Below are positions 24,394-33,296 of a stretch of DNA of 57,310 nucleotides, piece after piece. How positions within the stretch are numbered: the stretch's first letter is position 1; every line of letters starts with the position of its first letter. The notes under the pieces were generated by a model. The model saw only the letters and a list, made by a program, of their open reading frames with translations, had not been told where the DNA came from and did no database searches. Made by a program: the position numbers and the translations under genes. The stretch is from an uncultured Lachnospiraceae bacterium (GTDB lineage: Bacteria; Bacillota; Clostridia; Lachnospirales; Lachnospiraceae): the NCBI GenBank assembly GCA_944381505.1, contig CALWLK010000046.1:1-57310 (forward strand), given 5' to 3'.

Positions 24394-25587
24394 ATGGACG
24401 AGATAAGGAAAAGGATAGTGGAATTTGCGGAAAGACACGGGGACGAGTACAAGGACATTGCTCTAAAGATCCACGAGAAGCCGGAGGTCAGCAACTACGA
24501 GTTTTTCGCATCGGAGATACTCTCCGAAAAGCTCAGGGAGGAGGGCTTTGAGATAGAAATGCCTGCGGCAGGGCACAGGACAGGCTTTGCGGCGAGATAC
24601 AGCTCGGGAAAGCCGGGCCCCGTGCTGTGCTTTTTGGCGGAGTATGATGCTCTTTCAGGACTCGGACACGGCTGCGGACATAATCTCTTCGGAGCCACAT
24701 CATCCCTTGCGGGAGCAGCCTTAAAAAGCGTTATAGACGAGGTCGGCGGAGAGGTGAGAGTCTACGGCACTCCCGGAGAGGAGGGAGGAGAGAACGGCAG
24801 CGCCAAGGGAAGCTTTGTGAGAGAGGGTTACTTCAAGGACGTGGACGCGGCACTTTCGGCCCATCCCGGAGTGGGTCATGTGCTCACGGAAAAGAGCCTC
24901 GGCTGCGCTCCCGTGGACATAGAGTTTTGGGGAAAGTCCTCCCACGCGGCTGCGGCTCCCGAGAAGGGCATAAACGCTCTGGATGCCCTCATTCAGACCT
25001 ACAATTCCATAAACGCCCTGAGACAGCACCTTCCGGACGACGTGAGGATACACGGGATAATCACAGACGGAGGCAAGGCTCCAAACGCTGTCCCCGACTA
25101 TGCGGCGGCAAAGTTCTATCTGAGAGCCGCCTCTGCAGGGACCCTGGAGGACGTTTATCGTAAGGTGGAGCGCATAGTTGAGGCCTCGGCCCTCGCCATG
25201 GGAGCCAAGGGAAGGATGCAGCCCTACCAGAACAGAGTGGAGAACATGGTGCCCACGCCCCTTTTTGACAGCGTATACGCCAAGAATCTGGAGCTTTTCG
25301 GAGAGAAGGCCGAGCTTCCCGGGAAGGGCTCGGTGGGTTCTACGGATATAGGAAACGTGAGCCAGGTGATACCCGCAATTCAGCCGAAGATAAATATCAG
25401 CGACAGGGATATAAAGGGCCACAGCATAGAGTTCGTTGAGGCCTCCCGATCAAAGAAGGGCCTGGACTCCATAGTCCTCGGAGCAAAGGTCCTGGCACTC
25501 ACAGCCCTCGATCTTATAGAGGACCCGAAGCTCCTTTCCGATATAAAGGAGCAGCACGCCTACATGGTGACTCATCAGGCGGATTGA
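24394..25587 (+). CDS. M20 family amidohydrolase (AbgB-like)
   Basis: 397 residues, M20D-type zinc amidohydrolase. FLAEYDALSGLGHGCGHNLF carries metal-binding and catalytic residues. YGTPGEEGGENGSAKGSF holds the catalytic Glu pair, the dimerisation domain lies at about 170-290 and includes SSHAAAAPEKGINALDA, and a late histidine is in KGHSIEF. The GHGCGHN and TPGEEGG forms match the AbgB (p-aminobenzoyl-glutamate hydrolase) group. The convergent gene resembles AbgT, the matching transporter family, which strengthens the call. GAAAGGAAGG precedes the start. Confidence 0.87.
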   Translation: MDEIRKRIVEFAERHGDEYKDIALKIHEKPEVSNYEFFASEILSEKLREEGFEIEMPAAGHRTGFAARYSSGKPGPVLCFLAEYDALSGLGHGCGHNLFGATSSLAGAALKSVIDEVGGEVRVYGTPGEEGGENGSAKGSFVREGYFKDVDAALSAHPGVGHVLTEKSLGCAPVDIEFWGKSSHAAAAPEKGINALDALIQTYNSINALRQHLPDDVRIHGIITDGGKAPNAVPDYAAAKFYLRAASAGTLEDVYRKVERIVEASALAMGAKGRMQPYQNRVENMVPTPLFDSVYAKNLELFGEKAELPGKGSVGSTDIGNVSQVIPAIQPKINISDRDIKGHSIEFVEASRSKKGLDSIVLGAKVLALTALDLIEDPKLLSDIKEQHAYMVTHQAD

Positions 25588-26723
25588 GCGAGCCGGGAAA
25601 TGATAAGGGAAAAGCCTGATACAGCGGCAAAAGCAAACGCATAAGGCAGGAGCAGAGACAGGAAGTCCAAGGCTCCCGCCTTTTTCCTTTTGCGCTCGCT
25701 GTAGAAATTAAAGAGCCTCAGGGCACACAAAAAAGAGAGGCTCAGAGGAGAGAGAATACGGAGGAGGGTCACAACAGCGCCAAACGGAAGCTGAGCCTCA
25801 AAAGCTGTTATACCAAGCTTTTCGAGGGGAGGGATTAGGAGAGGCGCGGCTATCAGCCAAAAGAGAGATGAGATCGGAAGAGCCACGGTCATTAGCCGAA
25901 AGGGAGGCGATATCGGCAGAGCCGTGGCCGTCAGCTGAAAGAGAGATGATGCCGGCAGCGCCGAGGAAGGAAGGTCTGAGTGCAGAGCCCGGCTCCCCTG
26001 CCCGAGATCCTTAAGGCTTCCCGCTCCCACGCCGTAGGCCGTCCCTCCGACGAAAAAGAGGAGGAGGTACAAAAAGCGAGCCGGGATTTTAAAGGCATAG
26101 GAATCAAGTAAAAAGCCCCCCAAAAGGAGGAGAGCACAGAGGACAAGAGCTGCCGCCGCACACTTAAGTCCCCGTATCTCCGGGGGAAGGAGACGAGCGG
26201 CTTTTAGGGCCGAGTCCTCAGCCCCGAGGCCATACTCTGAAAAGCTTCTTTTTATCATCCTTGAGGTAAAGGTTTTGCATACTCGGGGGAAAAGGAGTAA
26301 AGAGAGCAGGGGTATGAGAAGTGAAGTGAGGAAAAGGCTGTATATGTCCTTGTCGGAGGCACCGAGAGATAAGGTTACCGAGGACATAAAGACGGCTGTG
26401 GGAGAGAAAGGAAAAGAGAAATATCCACCGACAAGGGCGGAGGAGTAGCCGAGCACAACTCCCTCTCGAGGATCTCCTCCAAGGGCGCTCATGACAGAGG
26501 CGCAGAGAGTTACGGAAAACAAGACTCCGCCTTCTCCGAAGGAGCCTGAAATAAGGGATGTGAGAGCGCAGCTATAGAGTATAAGCTCTACAGGGAGCCT
26601 GAAAAGGAGATATCTCACGGCAGAGCACAAAAAGCCTGTCTTATCTCCGTAAAAAAGTGCCAAGGACTGGAGAAAAAATATTGCTATGGGGGATAACAGG
26701 AAGGAAAGAATACTGTCAGGCAT
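25575..26723 (-). CDS. Divergent AbgT-like membrane transporter
   Basis: 382 residues, strongly hydrophobic. YGDKTGFLCSAVRYLLFR followed by MSALGGDPREGVVLGYSS and ALVGGYFSFPFSP aligns by eye to the AbgT stretch AEKTGLL...AAGRHPLAGIAAAFAGVSGGFSAN. The next membrane segment and EYGLG also fit. It is shorter than typical AbgT (about 500), lacking the N-terminal ~60 residues and part of the second half, and contains a tandem-repeat linker. The ATG at 26723 has AGAGGAG eight bases upstream, better than the ATG at 26768. It overlaps the AbgB-like gene tail to tail by 13 bases. Confidence 0.55.
   Translation of the reverse strand: MPDSILSFLLSPIAIFFLQSLALFYGDKTGFLCSAVRYLLFRLPVELILYSCALTSLISGSFGEGGVLFSVTLCASVMSALGGDPREGVVLGYSSALVGGYFSFPFSPTAVFMSSVTLSLGASDKDIYSLFLTSLLIPLLSLLLFPRVCKTFTSRMIKRSFSEYGLGAEDSALKAARLLPPEIRGLKCAAAALVLCALLLLGGFLLDSYAFKIPARFLYLLLFFVGGTAYGVGAGSLKDLGQGSRALHSDLPSSALPASSLFQLTATALPISPPFRLMTVALPISSLFWLIAAPLLIPPLEKLGITAFEAQLPFGAVVTLLRILSPLSLSFLCALRLFNFYSERKRKKAGALDFLSLLLPYAFAFAAVSGFSLIISRLAQSA
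25840..25956. repeat. Three tandem 39-bp units inside the AbgT-like gene
   Basis: Units begin at 25840, 25879 and 25918 (AGAGSC...), with a partial fourth at 25957. Each encodes 13 residues in frame, giving the imperfect repeats SSLFQLTATALPI, SPPFRLMTVALPI and SSLFWLIAAPLLI. Copies differ by several bases, so the expansion is not brand new. Confidence 0.8.
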
Positions 26724-26872
26724 GGAGCCGGCTCCTCTCAAATAAATACGACTACCTGACAATAACACAGATTCAATAATTAATCTACTGTATCAATATC
26801 AAATATACAAGATCCGATATTCCATAAGTGTAACAGTCTTATCTTATAATTGACATCTGAGGAGAGACAGCC

Positions 26873-27304
26873 ATGGTATTATTGGGAAAGAAAATCAAAG
26901 ATCTGAGAAACACGTACAGGCTTACCCAGACGGAGCTTGCGTTTAAGGTGGGCGTCACAAAGTCTACCATAGCGGCCTACGAGAACAACAGCCGCACTCC
27001 CTCCTTTGATATACTCATAAAGCTCGCGAGGGTATTCCATGTGACCACGGATTCTCTTTTGGCGGACGCCTCGGAGACTGTAATAAGGGCAAGGAACCTC
27101 ACGGACGAGCAGATAATAATACTTGACACGATGATAGAGAGCTTTCAGGCCGCAAATCTCCTTAAGGGGGCTGTGGACAGCGAGGCGGCCATAGCGGACG
27201 TCATAGAAAAATACAGGGAGATCTCGGCGGGAAAGATTCGCGGAGGGAGGAAGGCCGGGAGAAAAGACGGTGAAAAGAGGATAGACAAAAGCTTGGAACT
27301 GTAA
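26873..27304 (+). CDS. XRE family HTH regulator
   Basis: 143 residues. An N-terminal Cro/CI-type helix-turn-helix (about 6-60, LRNTYRLTQTELAFKVGVTK then STIAAYENNSRTPSFDILIK) is followed by a helical region and a very basic tail (GGRKAGRKDGEKRIDK). The target is unknown. GGAG sits 10 or so bases before the ATG. A TATAAT box at 26845-26850 may be its -10. It is divergent from the AbgT-like gene and could regulate it. Confidence 0.87.
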   Translation: MVLLGKKIKDLRNTYRLTQTELAFKVGVTKSTIAAYENNSRTPSFDILIKLARVFHVTTDSLLADASETVIRARNLTDEQIIILDTMIESFQAANLLKGAVDSEAAIADVIEKYREISAGKIRGGRKAGRKDGEKRIDKSLEL

Positions 27305-27343
27305 AACGGAAACAGACATGCGCACAACATGGGAACAGCAATA

Positions 27344-27381
27344 AAACACAGGCGGCTCGAAAAGAACCGCCTGTGTTTTTT
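27344..27381. terminator. Bidirectional terminator between the XRE gene and the BCCT gene
   Basis: AAACACAGGCGG pairs perfectly with CCGCCTGTGTTT around CTCGAAAAGAA, with A and T runs on either side. It can end both the XRE transcript and the grd/BCCT transcript. Confidence 0.88.
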
Positions 27382-27421
27382 GAAACTTGAGTTTTATTAT
27401 AGCTTTATGTTGGAGAAAAGC

Positions 27422-28933
27422 TTATTTCTTTTCCTTCTTCTCAGACATCAGCGCCTTTATAAGGGCAGCCCCCGCAAAGAACATAATGAATATGAAGGGG
27501 AAGGCCGCCGCAAGGGAGATGGTCTGGAGAGGATTCAGGCCGCCGGCCATGAGAAGACCAACTGCCAAAACCGCCATTGCCACGCCCCAAAGCACCTTTA
27601 TGGAGTTGGGAGGCTCAAGCTCTCCCTCGGTGGAGAACATTGCAAGTATGAAGGTTCCCGAGTTCGCCGAGGTTATGAAGAAGGTGCACAGAAGCACCAG
27701 TGAGATCACGCAGAGTATGCTTCCGAGAGGGAACTGCTGCATTACTATAAAGAGTCCTGTCTCGGGAGTCGCCGCTATCTCTGAGAGCTGCTCAAGGTTC
27801 ATAGCTCCCTGTGTGAAAAGGTGGATGGGAAGTGTTCCCATTATTGCGAACCATACTATGGAGCCAAGGGCCGGAGCAAGTACGACTCCGAAGATGAACT
27901 CTTTTATGGTCCTTCCCTTTGATATACGAGCTATGAAGGAGCCTACAAAGGGAGCCCATGCTATCCACCATGCCCAGTAGAAGATCCTCCAAGCGCCTAC
28001 CCAGGTGTTGTCCCCATAGGGCATCATCATAAGGCTGTCGCCGAAGAAGTTCTGGATGTACTGTCCGAGGCCGTTGGTGAGGTTGTCGAGTATCTCGACC
28101 TTGGGTCCTACAAGGAAGGTGAGTATGAGAAGGCCTATAGCTATGTAGAGGTTCGCGTCACCTATGAGCTTGATTCCCTTTCCGATTCCGTCAACCGCTG
28201 ACCAGATATAGATAACGCTTATTATGGCGATTATGATTATCTGAACCATGAGGTTTGAAGGAATTCCGAAAAGGTGGGTGAGTCCCGCGTTTATCTGAAG
28301 GACTCCGAGTCCCAAGGAGGTAACGACACCTGCTACGGTAGCGAATACCGCAAGGACGTCTATAGTCTTTCCGAGCCAGCCCTTAACTCCCTTCTCGCCG
28401 ATAAGGGGCTCGAAGATGGAGCTTATAAGTCCGGGCTTTCCCTTCCTGAAGGTGAAGTATGCGAGGCCGAGGCCTATTATGCAGTAGTTTGCCCAAGGAT
28501 GGAAGCCCCAATGCATGAAGGATGACCTTATTGCAAAGTCTATAGCCTCATCGCTTCCGGGCTCAATGCCGGGGATGGGAGAAGCCATATGAGAGATGGG
28601 CTCCGATATGCCCCAGAATACAAGGCCTACGCCCATACCTGCTCCGAAGAGCATTGCAAACCAAGACATTGTGGAATACTCGGGCTTTGAGTCGTCGGGA
28701 CCCAGCTTTACGTTGCCCCACTTGCTGAAGGCTATGCCGAAGGAAAATATAACGAAGGCAAGCATCGCAAGGAGATAAAGCCATCCGAAATCCTCAGTTA
28801 TAACGCCGTAGATGGCGTTTGAAACTACGGTAAAGTTGCCGTTGAATGCCACAGCCCAGACCGTCACGACCGCTGTGAGGAGCAGTGATACGACAAAGAC
28901 TGTGCTCATCTTTTTCTCTTTTTTATCGTTCAT
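27422..28933 (-). CDS. BCCT family betaine/choline/carnitine transporter
   Basis: 503 residues, 12 predicted membrane spans. The BCCT signature is complete: FGAGMGVGLVFWGISEPISH with the glycine-rich GMG stretch seen in sodium-coupled members, the aromatic box IFYWAWWIAWAPFVGSFIAR and the Glu/Lys-rich cytosolic tail. It lies 51 bases after the grdH-like gene in the same direction, so it most likely imports glycine betaine (or a similar methylamine) for the reductase. Confidence 0.93.
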   Translation of the reverse strand: MNDKKEKKMSTVFVVSLLLTAVVTVWAVAFNGNFTVVSNAIYGVITEDFGWLYLLAMLAFVIFSFGIAFSKWGNVKLGPDDSKPEYSTMSWFAMLFGAGMGVGLVFWGISEPISHMASPIPGIEPGSDEAIDFAIRSSFMHWGFHPWANYCIIGLGLAYFTFRKGKPGLISSIFEPLIGEKGVKGWLGKTIDVLAVFATVAGVVTSLGLGVLQINAGLTHLFGIPSNLMVQIIIIAIISVIYIWSAVDGIGKGIKLIGDANLYIAIGLLILTFLVGPKVEILDNLTNGLGQYIQNFFGDSLMMMPYGDNTWVGAWRIFYWAWWIAWAPFVGSFIARISKGRTIKEFIFGVVLAPALGSIVWFAIMGTLPIHLFTQGAMNLEQLSEIAATPETGLFIVMQQFPLGSILCVISLVLLCTFFITSANSGTFILAMFSTEGELEPPNSIKVLWGVAMAVLAVGLLMAGGLNPLQTISLAAAFPFIFIMFFAGAALIKALMSEKKEKK

Positions 28934-28984
28934 AAATTTTGCGCCTTTCTATCCCCCTGTATAGATGGGCGATGTTTTAAGATA

Positions 28985-30304
28985 TTAAATCTCAACCTTG
29001 AATACGGTAGGTTTCTTGATCTCTGTTGCAAGAGCGTCCAAAGCGGTGCCGACTCTTGACTTTCTGAGAGTGTGCTGCTCCTCCTTTGAGGTTCCCGGAT
29101 TTCCGAGAGGATAAGGGATGGAGATTGTAGGAACGATCCTGTTTACGCCTACAGTCTGGGCAACAGGAACAAGGTTACACATGAGAACAACAGGGAATCC
29201 CGCGCGCTCAAATTCTTTTACCATCGTTGACCCGCAACGAGTACAGGTTCCTCAGGTAGATACCATTATTACCGCGTCTACGTTGTCCTCCTGTAAGAGG
29301 GGAATGATCTCCTTTGCCATTCTCTTCGCCTCGCCCTGAGTGGTACCTGTACCTACGGTCGAGTAGAAGTATTTGTGGATGGAGCCGATCTTTCCTTCCT
29401 TTAAATATTCCTTCATAACGTCAACAGGCATGATGACATTGGGATCCGCATTTGCCGCAGCGGGATCGAAACCTGCATGGATAGTCTTGAATACTCCGCT
29501 CTCAAGTCTGTCCATCTCGGATATGTCGTATCTTCCCCATCTGGTGGCGGAAGCCGACTGGATCCTGTCGGGGTTGTCCACGGGAACTATTCCTCCTGTG
29601 GTGGTGAGAGCTATCTTCGCCTTTGAGAGATCCTTGAGTGCCGGAGCAATGGGAACAAGGTCCTTCTTGGGAATTATGAGCTCTGATACGAAGGGCTTTC
29701 CTGTAGCCTTTGCTATGAGCATGTCAACCGCACGGTCTGCAGCCATAACTCCGTCTTTTCTCCAAACCTGATGACGGATGCCTCTCTGATAATATCCTTC
29801 GGCATCGGGGCCCTCTATCTCCTCGCCCTTCAATATCTTTCCGGCGAGAGCTACCATCATGTCGGCGTCATTTTTCATGCTTGCCGCCGAATGGCTGCCC
29901 TTCATGATGTACATATCCTTCTTGAACATCTCAACGCCGGGGTTCTCAGCGTGCATGGAGGTGATAACGGGAACGCCGAACTTCGCCTCAACGGCCTTTC
30001 CTATCTCACCGCAGGCAACGCCGTAACGTCCTGCCTGGAATGCGGGGCCTGCGAGGAAGAGATCGAACTCCTTGCCCTCCAGCTCCTTGAGTATCCTCTC
30101 TATAGCTTCGTCTCTGTGGGTGCTCATGAAGTTGTCTCCGCAGATAACGGTGTAGGTTACCTGAGCATCATAAGCCTTAAGTCCCATGTTGATGGCGCCT
30201 GTAGGGCCTACCACGCCCTGTCTTACTTCGGGCTCAAAATCAGCCTTGTCCTCTCCGCCGATACCGGCAAAGAACTGATTTATGTAGCATATAACGCTTT
30301 TCAT
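28985..30304 (-). CDS. grdH: Glycine/sarcosine/betaine reductase component B gamma subunit, selenoprotein
   Basis: 439 residues when the in-frame UGA at 29254-29252 is read as selenocysteine (U351). Without this the frame splits into 350- and 79-residue pieces. The active site reads VST-U-GTCTRCGSTMVKEFE, the UxxCxxC motif of GrdB/GrdF/GrdH. FFAGIGGEDKADFEP opens the protein, and GPAFQAGRYGVACG and GGIVPVDNPDRIQSA are family stretches. It cleaves the amine substrate with GrdI and passes the carboxymethyl group to selenoprotein A. The neighbouring BCCT transporter favours betaine (GrdH), though glycine or sarcosine cannot be excluded. AAAGGAG lies eight bases before the ATG. Confidence 0.92.
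29224..29254 (-). promoter_or_regulatory. UGA-Sec codon and candidate bacterial SECIS in the grdH-like gene
   Basis: The UGA occupies 29254-29252. Seventeen bases after it begins the loop CGGGT closed by the 6-bp stem TCGTTG / CAACGA. The spacing, short stem and a G at the second loop position fit the bacterial SECIS model read by SelB. Confidence 0.75.
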
Positions 30305-30329
30305 AAAGTGAAACTCCTTTCTCTCCGGA

Positions 30330-31655
30330 TTAAAATTCTTTCATAGTCTTTGTGGACCAGCCAATGATCTGATCTCCGCAGAACATTGCGTTGTTCTCCA
30401 TGATGATGGAGCCGTCGGGCCTTACCGAAGGTCCGAGTATCTCGTCGCCTGCCCATCCGCCTGAGAGTCCGTCGCGGCCGAGAGACTCAAGCTCTCCGAT
30501 AACCTCGGGCATGGGAGGAAGCTCTATGAGCTCTGAAACGTTTCCTGTGGAGACGATAGCGTCCTCCTTCTCATCCATTGAAACGAGGGGATCAGACTTT
30601 CCGTCACGGCCTGTACACTCGTTTGTAAGTCCTACGGTCTTTACTCCTGCATCCTCGAGGGCCACTATGCAGCCTGTGAAGTCGGCGTCGGGATTTCCGT
30701 ATCCCTCCTCGGTTACGATGGCGGCGTCAGCGCCGAGATCCTTTGCTATCCTTGCAACAAAGAGAGCCGAGCGCTCCTTCTGGTCAAGGGCAACATTAAG
30801 GTTTGACATTATTACGCCGAGGAAGTTGATTGTCTTTCCGTGCTCCTTGTAAAGTCTCTTTATAACGGGGCAGTTCTGGAAATCATAGGTAGCCCACTTT
30901 GATGAGCAGGGCATGAAACTTCCCGAGATCATTGCTCCGTCAAGCACCTCGTTGGGATTCATAAAGGTGGGGAGCATGTGGTTGCAGTCCCATCCGTAGC
31001 AGAGATCGTTGTATCCCATCTCCTCCATCTGTGACTGAGGCTGCATTACGTATACTACTGAAGGGAGCTTCTCGGTAGCGGGATCTCTCTTTATAACGGG
31101 CTCAAGCTCGTAGCTCTCGATCTCCTCGGGCTCAAGATCCTTTACGCACTTTCCGATGTACTCAGCCAGCTTGTGAACAGCTTCTCTTATGGCTCTGTTC
31201 TTCTTCTGCTGCTCTCTCTTCTCGAAATCCTCGTCTGTGTCGGCCACAAGGACGATGTTCTTGAGCTGTGAGAAGTAGGTGTACTTGGCTCCTTCGCCGC
31301 CCATGTCGATAAGTCCGTCCTGGAATCCTCCCCAGTGACGTCCTACAGCGAGAAGGCTCATTCCCTTAAGGCAGTGGGTCCTTCCGTTGCCGGCCTGAGA
31401 AAGGGGGCCTGTGTAGCCGGGGAAAAGAGCGTCGCCGTTTAATTTGACTCTGCACTCCACAGCTTCCTTGACAGGAACCAGCCTTACCATGTCTCCGGGC
31501 TTTACTATCCGAAGATCAGCTTCTGTGATATGAGGATCCTTTTTTACGAAATTAAGGCAGTCCTCCTTATCCACCGTAAGGATGCCGTTCTCATACTTGG
31601 TTTCATTGCCGAAAACGATATCCTTTACATAAAAGTTACCGAGTTCCAGTTTCAT
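30330..31655 (-). CDS. grdI: Glycine/sarcosine/betaine reductase component B alpha/beta proprotein
   Basis: 441 residues. MKLELGNFYVKDIVFGN, GPLSQAGNGRTHCLKGMSLL and SLGRDGLSGGWAGDEILGPS mark GrdE/GrdG/GrdI. Known relatives are cleaved at an internal cysteine near residue 240 to form a pyruvoyl group that binds the amine; C250 in SFMPCSSKW is the nearest candidate, with C224 and C262 also in range. It works with the gamma subunit 25 bases downstream. Assignment to betaine (GrdI) rests on the BCCT gene in the operon. The ribosome site is AAAGGAG. GrdA, GrdC, GrdD and the sel genes are not in this window. Confidence 0.92.
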   Translation of the reverse strand: MKLELGNFYVKDIVFGNETKYENGILTVDKEDCLNFVKKDPHITEADLRIVKPGDMVRLVPVKEAVECRVKLNGDALFPGYTGPLSQAGNGRTHCLKGMSLLAVGRHWGGFQDGLIDMGGEGAKYTYFSQLKNIVLVADTDEDFEKREQQKKNRAIREAVHKLAEYIGKCVKDLEPEEIESYELEPVIKRDPATEKLPSVVYVMQPQSQMEEMGYNDLCYGWDCNHMLPTFMNPNEVLDGAMISGSFMPCSSKWATYDFQNCPVIKRLYKEHGKTINFLGVIMSNLNVALDQKERSALFVARIAKDLGADAAIVTEEGYGNPDADFTGCIVALEDAGVKTVGLTNECTGRDGKSDPLVSMDEKEDAIVSTGNVSELIELPPMPEVIGELESLGRDGLSGGWAGDEILGPSVRPDGSIIMENNAMFCGDQIIGWSTKTMKEF

Positions 31656-31839
31656 AAAAACATACTCCTTTCTTGATATTTTATAGGGTTCTTATAAAAC
31701 GCTTTCTGTTAGAATTTTAACATAACTTTCGAAAAATTTCTGTTAACTGATGTTAATTTTCACAAAATCGGAGTATTGCTGAATGTTATCGTGATAAGAT
31801 ATCAATATATCGCGATAAGTTTGTGCATTGTTACTTGTG
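31656..31839 (-). promoter_or_regulatory. grd operon control region with paired palindromes
   Basis: Two dyads, TTATCGTGATAA (31786-31797) and TATCGCGATA (31808-31817), have centres 21 bp apart, two helical turns. Closer to the gene are TTAACATCAGTTAA (about 31743-31756, minus strand) and TGTTA-aaattc-TAACA (about 31708-31723), the latter overlapping a -10-like TAAAAT. The adjacent TetR-DUF3841 protein is the likely ligand of one of these (inference). Confidence 0.5.
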
Positions 31840-31898
31840 CATAAAAATAAAGAGAACCGACAGCTGCAATTTTATACAAAATGCATAGCTGCCGGTTC
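31840..31898 (-). terminator. Terminator after the TetR-DUF3841 gene
   Basis: On the minus strand GAACCG-g-CAGCT and AGCTG-t-CGGTTC form a long hairpin whose upper part pairs GCATTTT with AAAATTGC, followed by CTTTATTTTTA. It isolates the TetR transcript from the grd promoter. Confidence 0.75.
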
Positions 31899-31965
31899 AA
31901 GAACAAATTTTCAAATCGGAATCTTTGTGCGGGAAAATAAATTCCCGAAAAATCTTTTGTAACTT

Positions 31966-33240
31966 TTAATATCGCTCGCATTCCACCAACCATTCAGGCC
32001 TTAGCTCGAAGCATATCCCCAGCTCGTCCTCAGGGCCCAGAGGGGTGATGTTGAATATCCTGTCCCAACTGTTTAATATCTTCCTCTTCAGGAGAGGGTA
32101 GTAGTTTCCCTCGTTGCCTGTGACAAGGAAGGCCTCGCTTGCGATGCCATATCTCTGAAGCTCCCTGTCAAAGTCGTCCCCGTCTTTTTTGTCATAGGGC
32201 ATATACATGTAGTTTACTCTGTAGCCCCAGGCATACTCGGAAAAGACCTTCACATATTTCTGAGGTATATTAAGCTTTAAAATACAGGTATCCTCCACAG
32301 GGCGCAGCCTGTATTCCTCGTGCATGGAGAGCCATATGGGGAAAACGTCTCCCTTTGGAACGGCCATGATGTTTCTGCATTTGTCAGTGAGCCACTTATA
32401 AAGACCTATGTAGTAATCGGAGATGCTGCCGTTTTTGGCCCGAACAAAGCTCTCCTTTGCGGTGTAGACCTCTCCTCGCTCAAGAGTGTCAGCCACGGCG
32501 AGGTGCTGTCTTGTCCACACGGTAAAATATTCTTCCTTTTCGCCTCTGTGGCCGTAGTCGTGGCCCAGAGTATCAGACGCATACATTCCCACGATATCCT
32601 CTATCTCCCTCTTTATTTCACTGACTCTGTCCTCTATCTCGCTCTCCTTGATGCCGTAATCAAGTATATCCTTCAAATAACCCTTGTAGAGAAAGCATAC
32701 ATGGTGGTTGAGCCTTGCGGCGTTCTCAGGGGGGAGCACTCCCGCGTCAACGCAGCGCTTGACCATGACCATATCCCTCTCCAGAATGTCGGTGCTTTTA
32801 AGCATTACCTGGAGATAGGGGCTTACGATGTTTATCCTCTCGGGAAACATTGCGTAGTATTCTCTTATGGATTCGGGAAGAGTGCGGCTCATCTCGCTGA
32901 AAAATATCACGTCGAAGACCTTGGGATGCTTGAAGGCGGTCCTGCAGTAGCACTCCCATATGCCTATGTGCATTTCCCATATGTCCTTCCACTCGCTCTC
33001 GTGGGCATTGAGATCATTGAGATATTCGTTGAAGTACACCAGATAAGAAAAATATATGAGCTCATCGAGATTTTTGAAGTAGTGGTAGAGGCTTGTGGAG
33101 CTGCAGCCGAACTCCTTGGCGATACGCCTTATGGAGAGGGCCTCCACACCCTCTGTGTTTATTATCTCGAAGGCCTTGTCTATATAGTCCCTTCTGTTCA
33201 GATCCTTGAAGTATTTCTTTTTGCCCGTCTCGTGTTCCAT
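31966..33240 (-). CDS. TetR regulator fused to a DUF3841 domain
   Basis: 424 residues, twice the usual TetR length. An N-terminal TetR HTH (about 17-62: DYIDKAFEIINTEGVEALSI then IAKEFGCSSTSLYHYFKNLD) and helical TetR core run to about 225. From about 237 a complete DUF3841 domain follows: EYFTVWTRQHLAVADTLERG, FPIWLSMHEEYRLRP and YYPLLKRKILNSWDRIFNIT. It is homologous to the whole of the neighbouring 33297-33884 protein. DUF3841 probably replaces or adds to the ligand-sensing part; its ligand is unknown. Its 3' end faces the grd control region, and the likely targets are grd and/or its own upstream operon. Confidence 0.85.
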   Translation of the reverse strand: MEHETGKKKYFKDLNRRDYIDKAFEIINTEGVEALSIRRIAKEFGCSSTSLYHYFKNLDELIYFSYLVYFNEYLNDLNAHESEWKDIWEMHIGIWECYCRTAFKHPKVFDVIFFSEMSRTLPESIREYYAMFPERINIVSPYLQVMLKSTDILERDMVMVKRCVDAGVLPPENAARLNHHVCFLYKGYLKDILDYGIKESEIEDRVSEIKREIEDIVGMYASDTLGHDYGHRGEKEEYFTVWTRQHLAVADTLERGEVYTAKESFVRAKNGSISDYYIGLYKWLTDKCRNIMAVPKGDVFPIWLSMHEEYRLRPVEDTCILKLNIPQKYVKVFSEYAWGYRVNYMYMPYDKKDGDDFDRELQRYGIASEAFLVTGNEGNYYPLLKRKILNSWDRIFNITPLGPEDELGICFELRPEWLVECERY

Positions 33241-33296
33241 GTTTTGTGTCCGCTCCGTCTAAAGTAATATGGATTGTGTGAATAAAAATGCCCGGC

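Noticed and set aside
28985-29224. Separate 79-residue protein after the grdH-like frame
   Set aside because: It is the C-terminal part of GrdH, continued through the UGA; UxxCxxC spans the junction.
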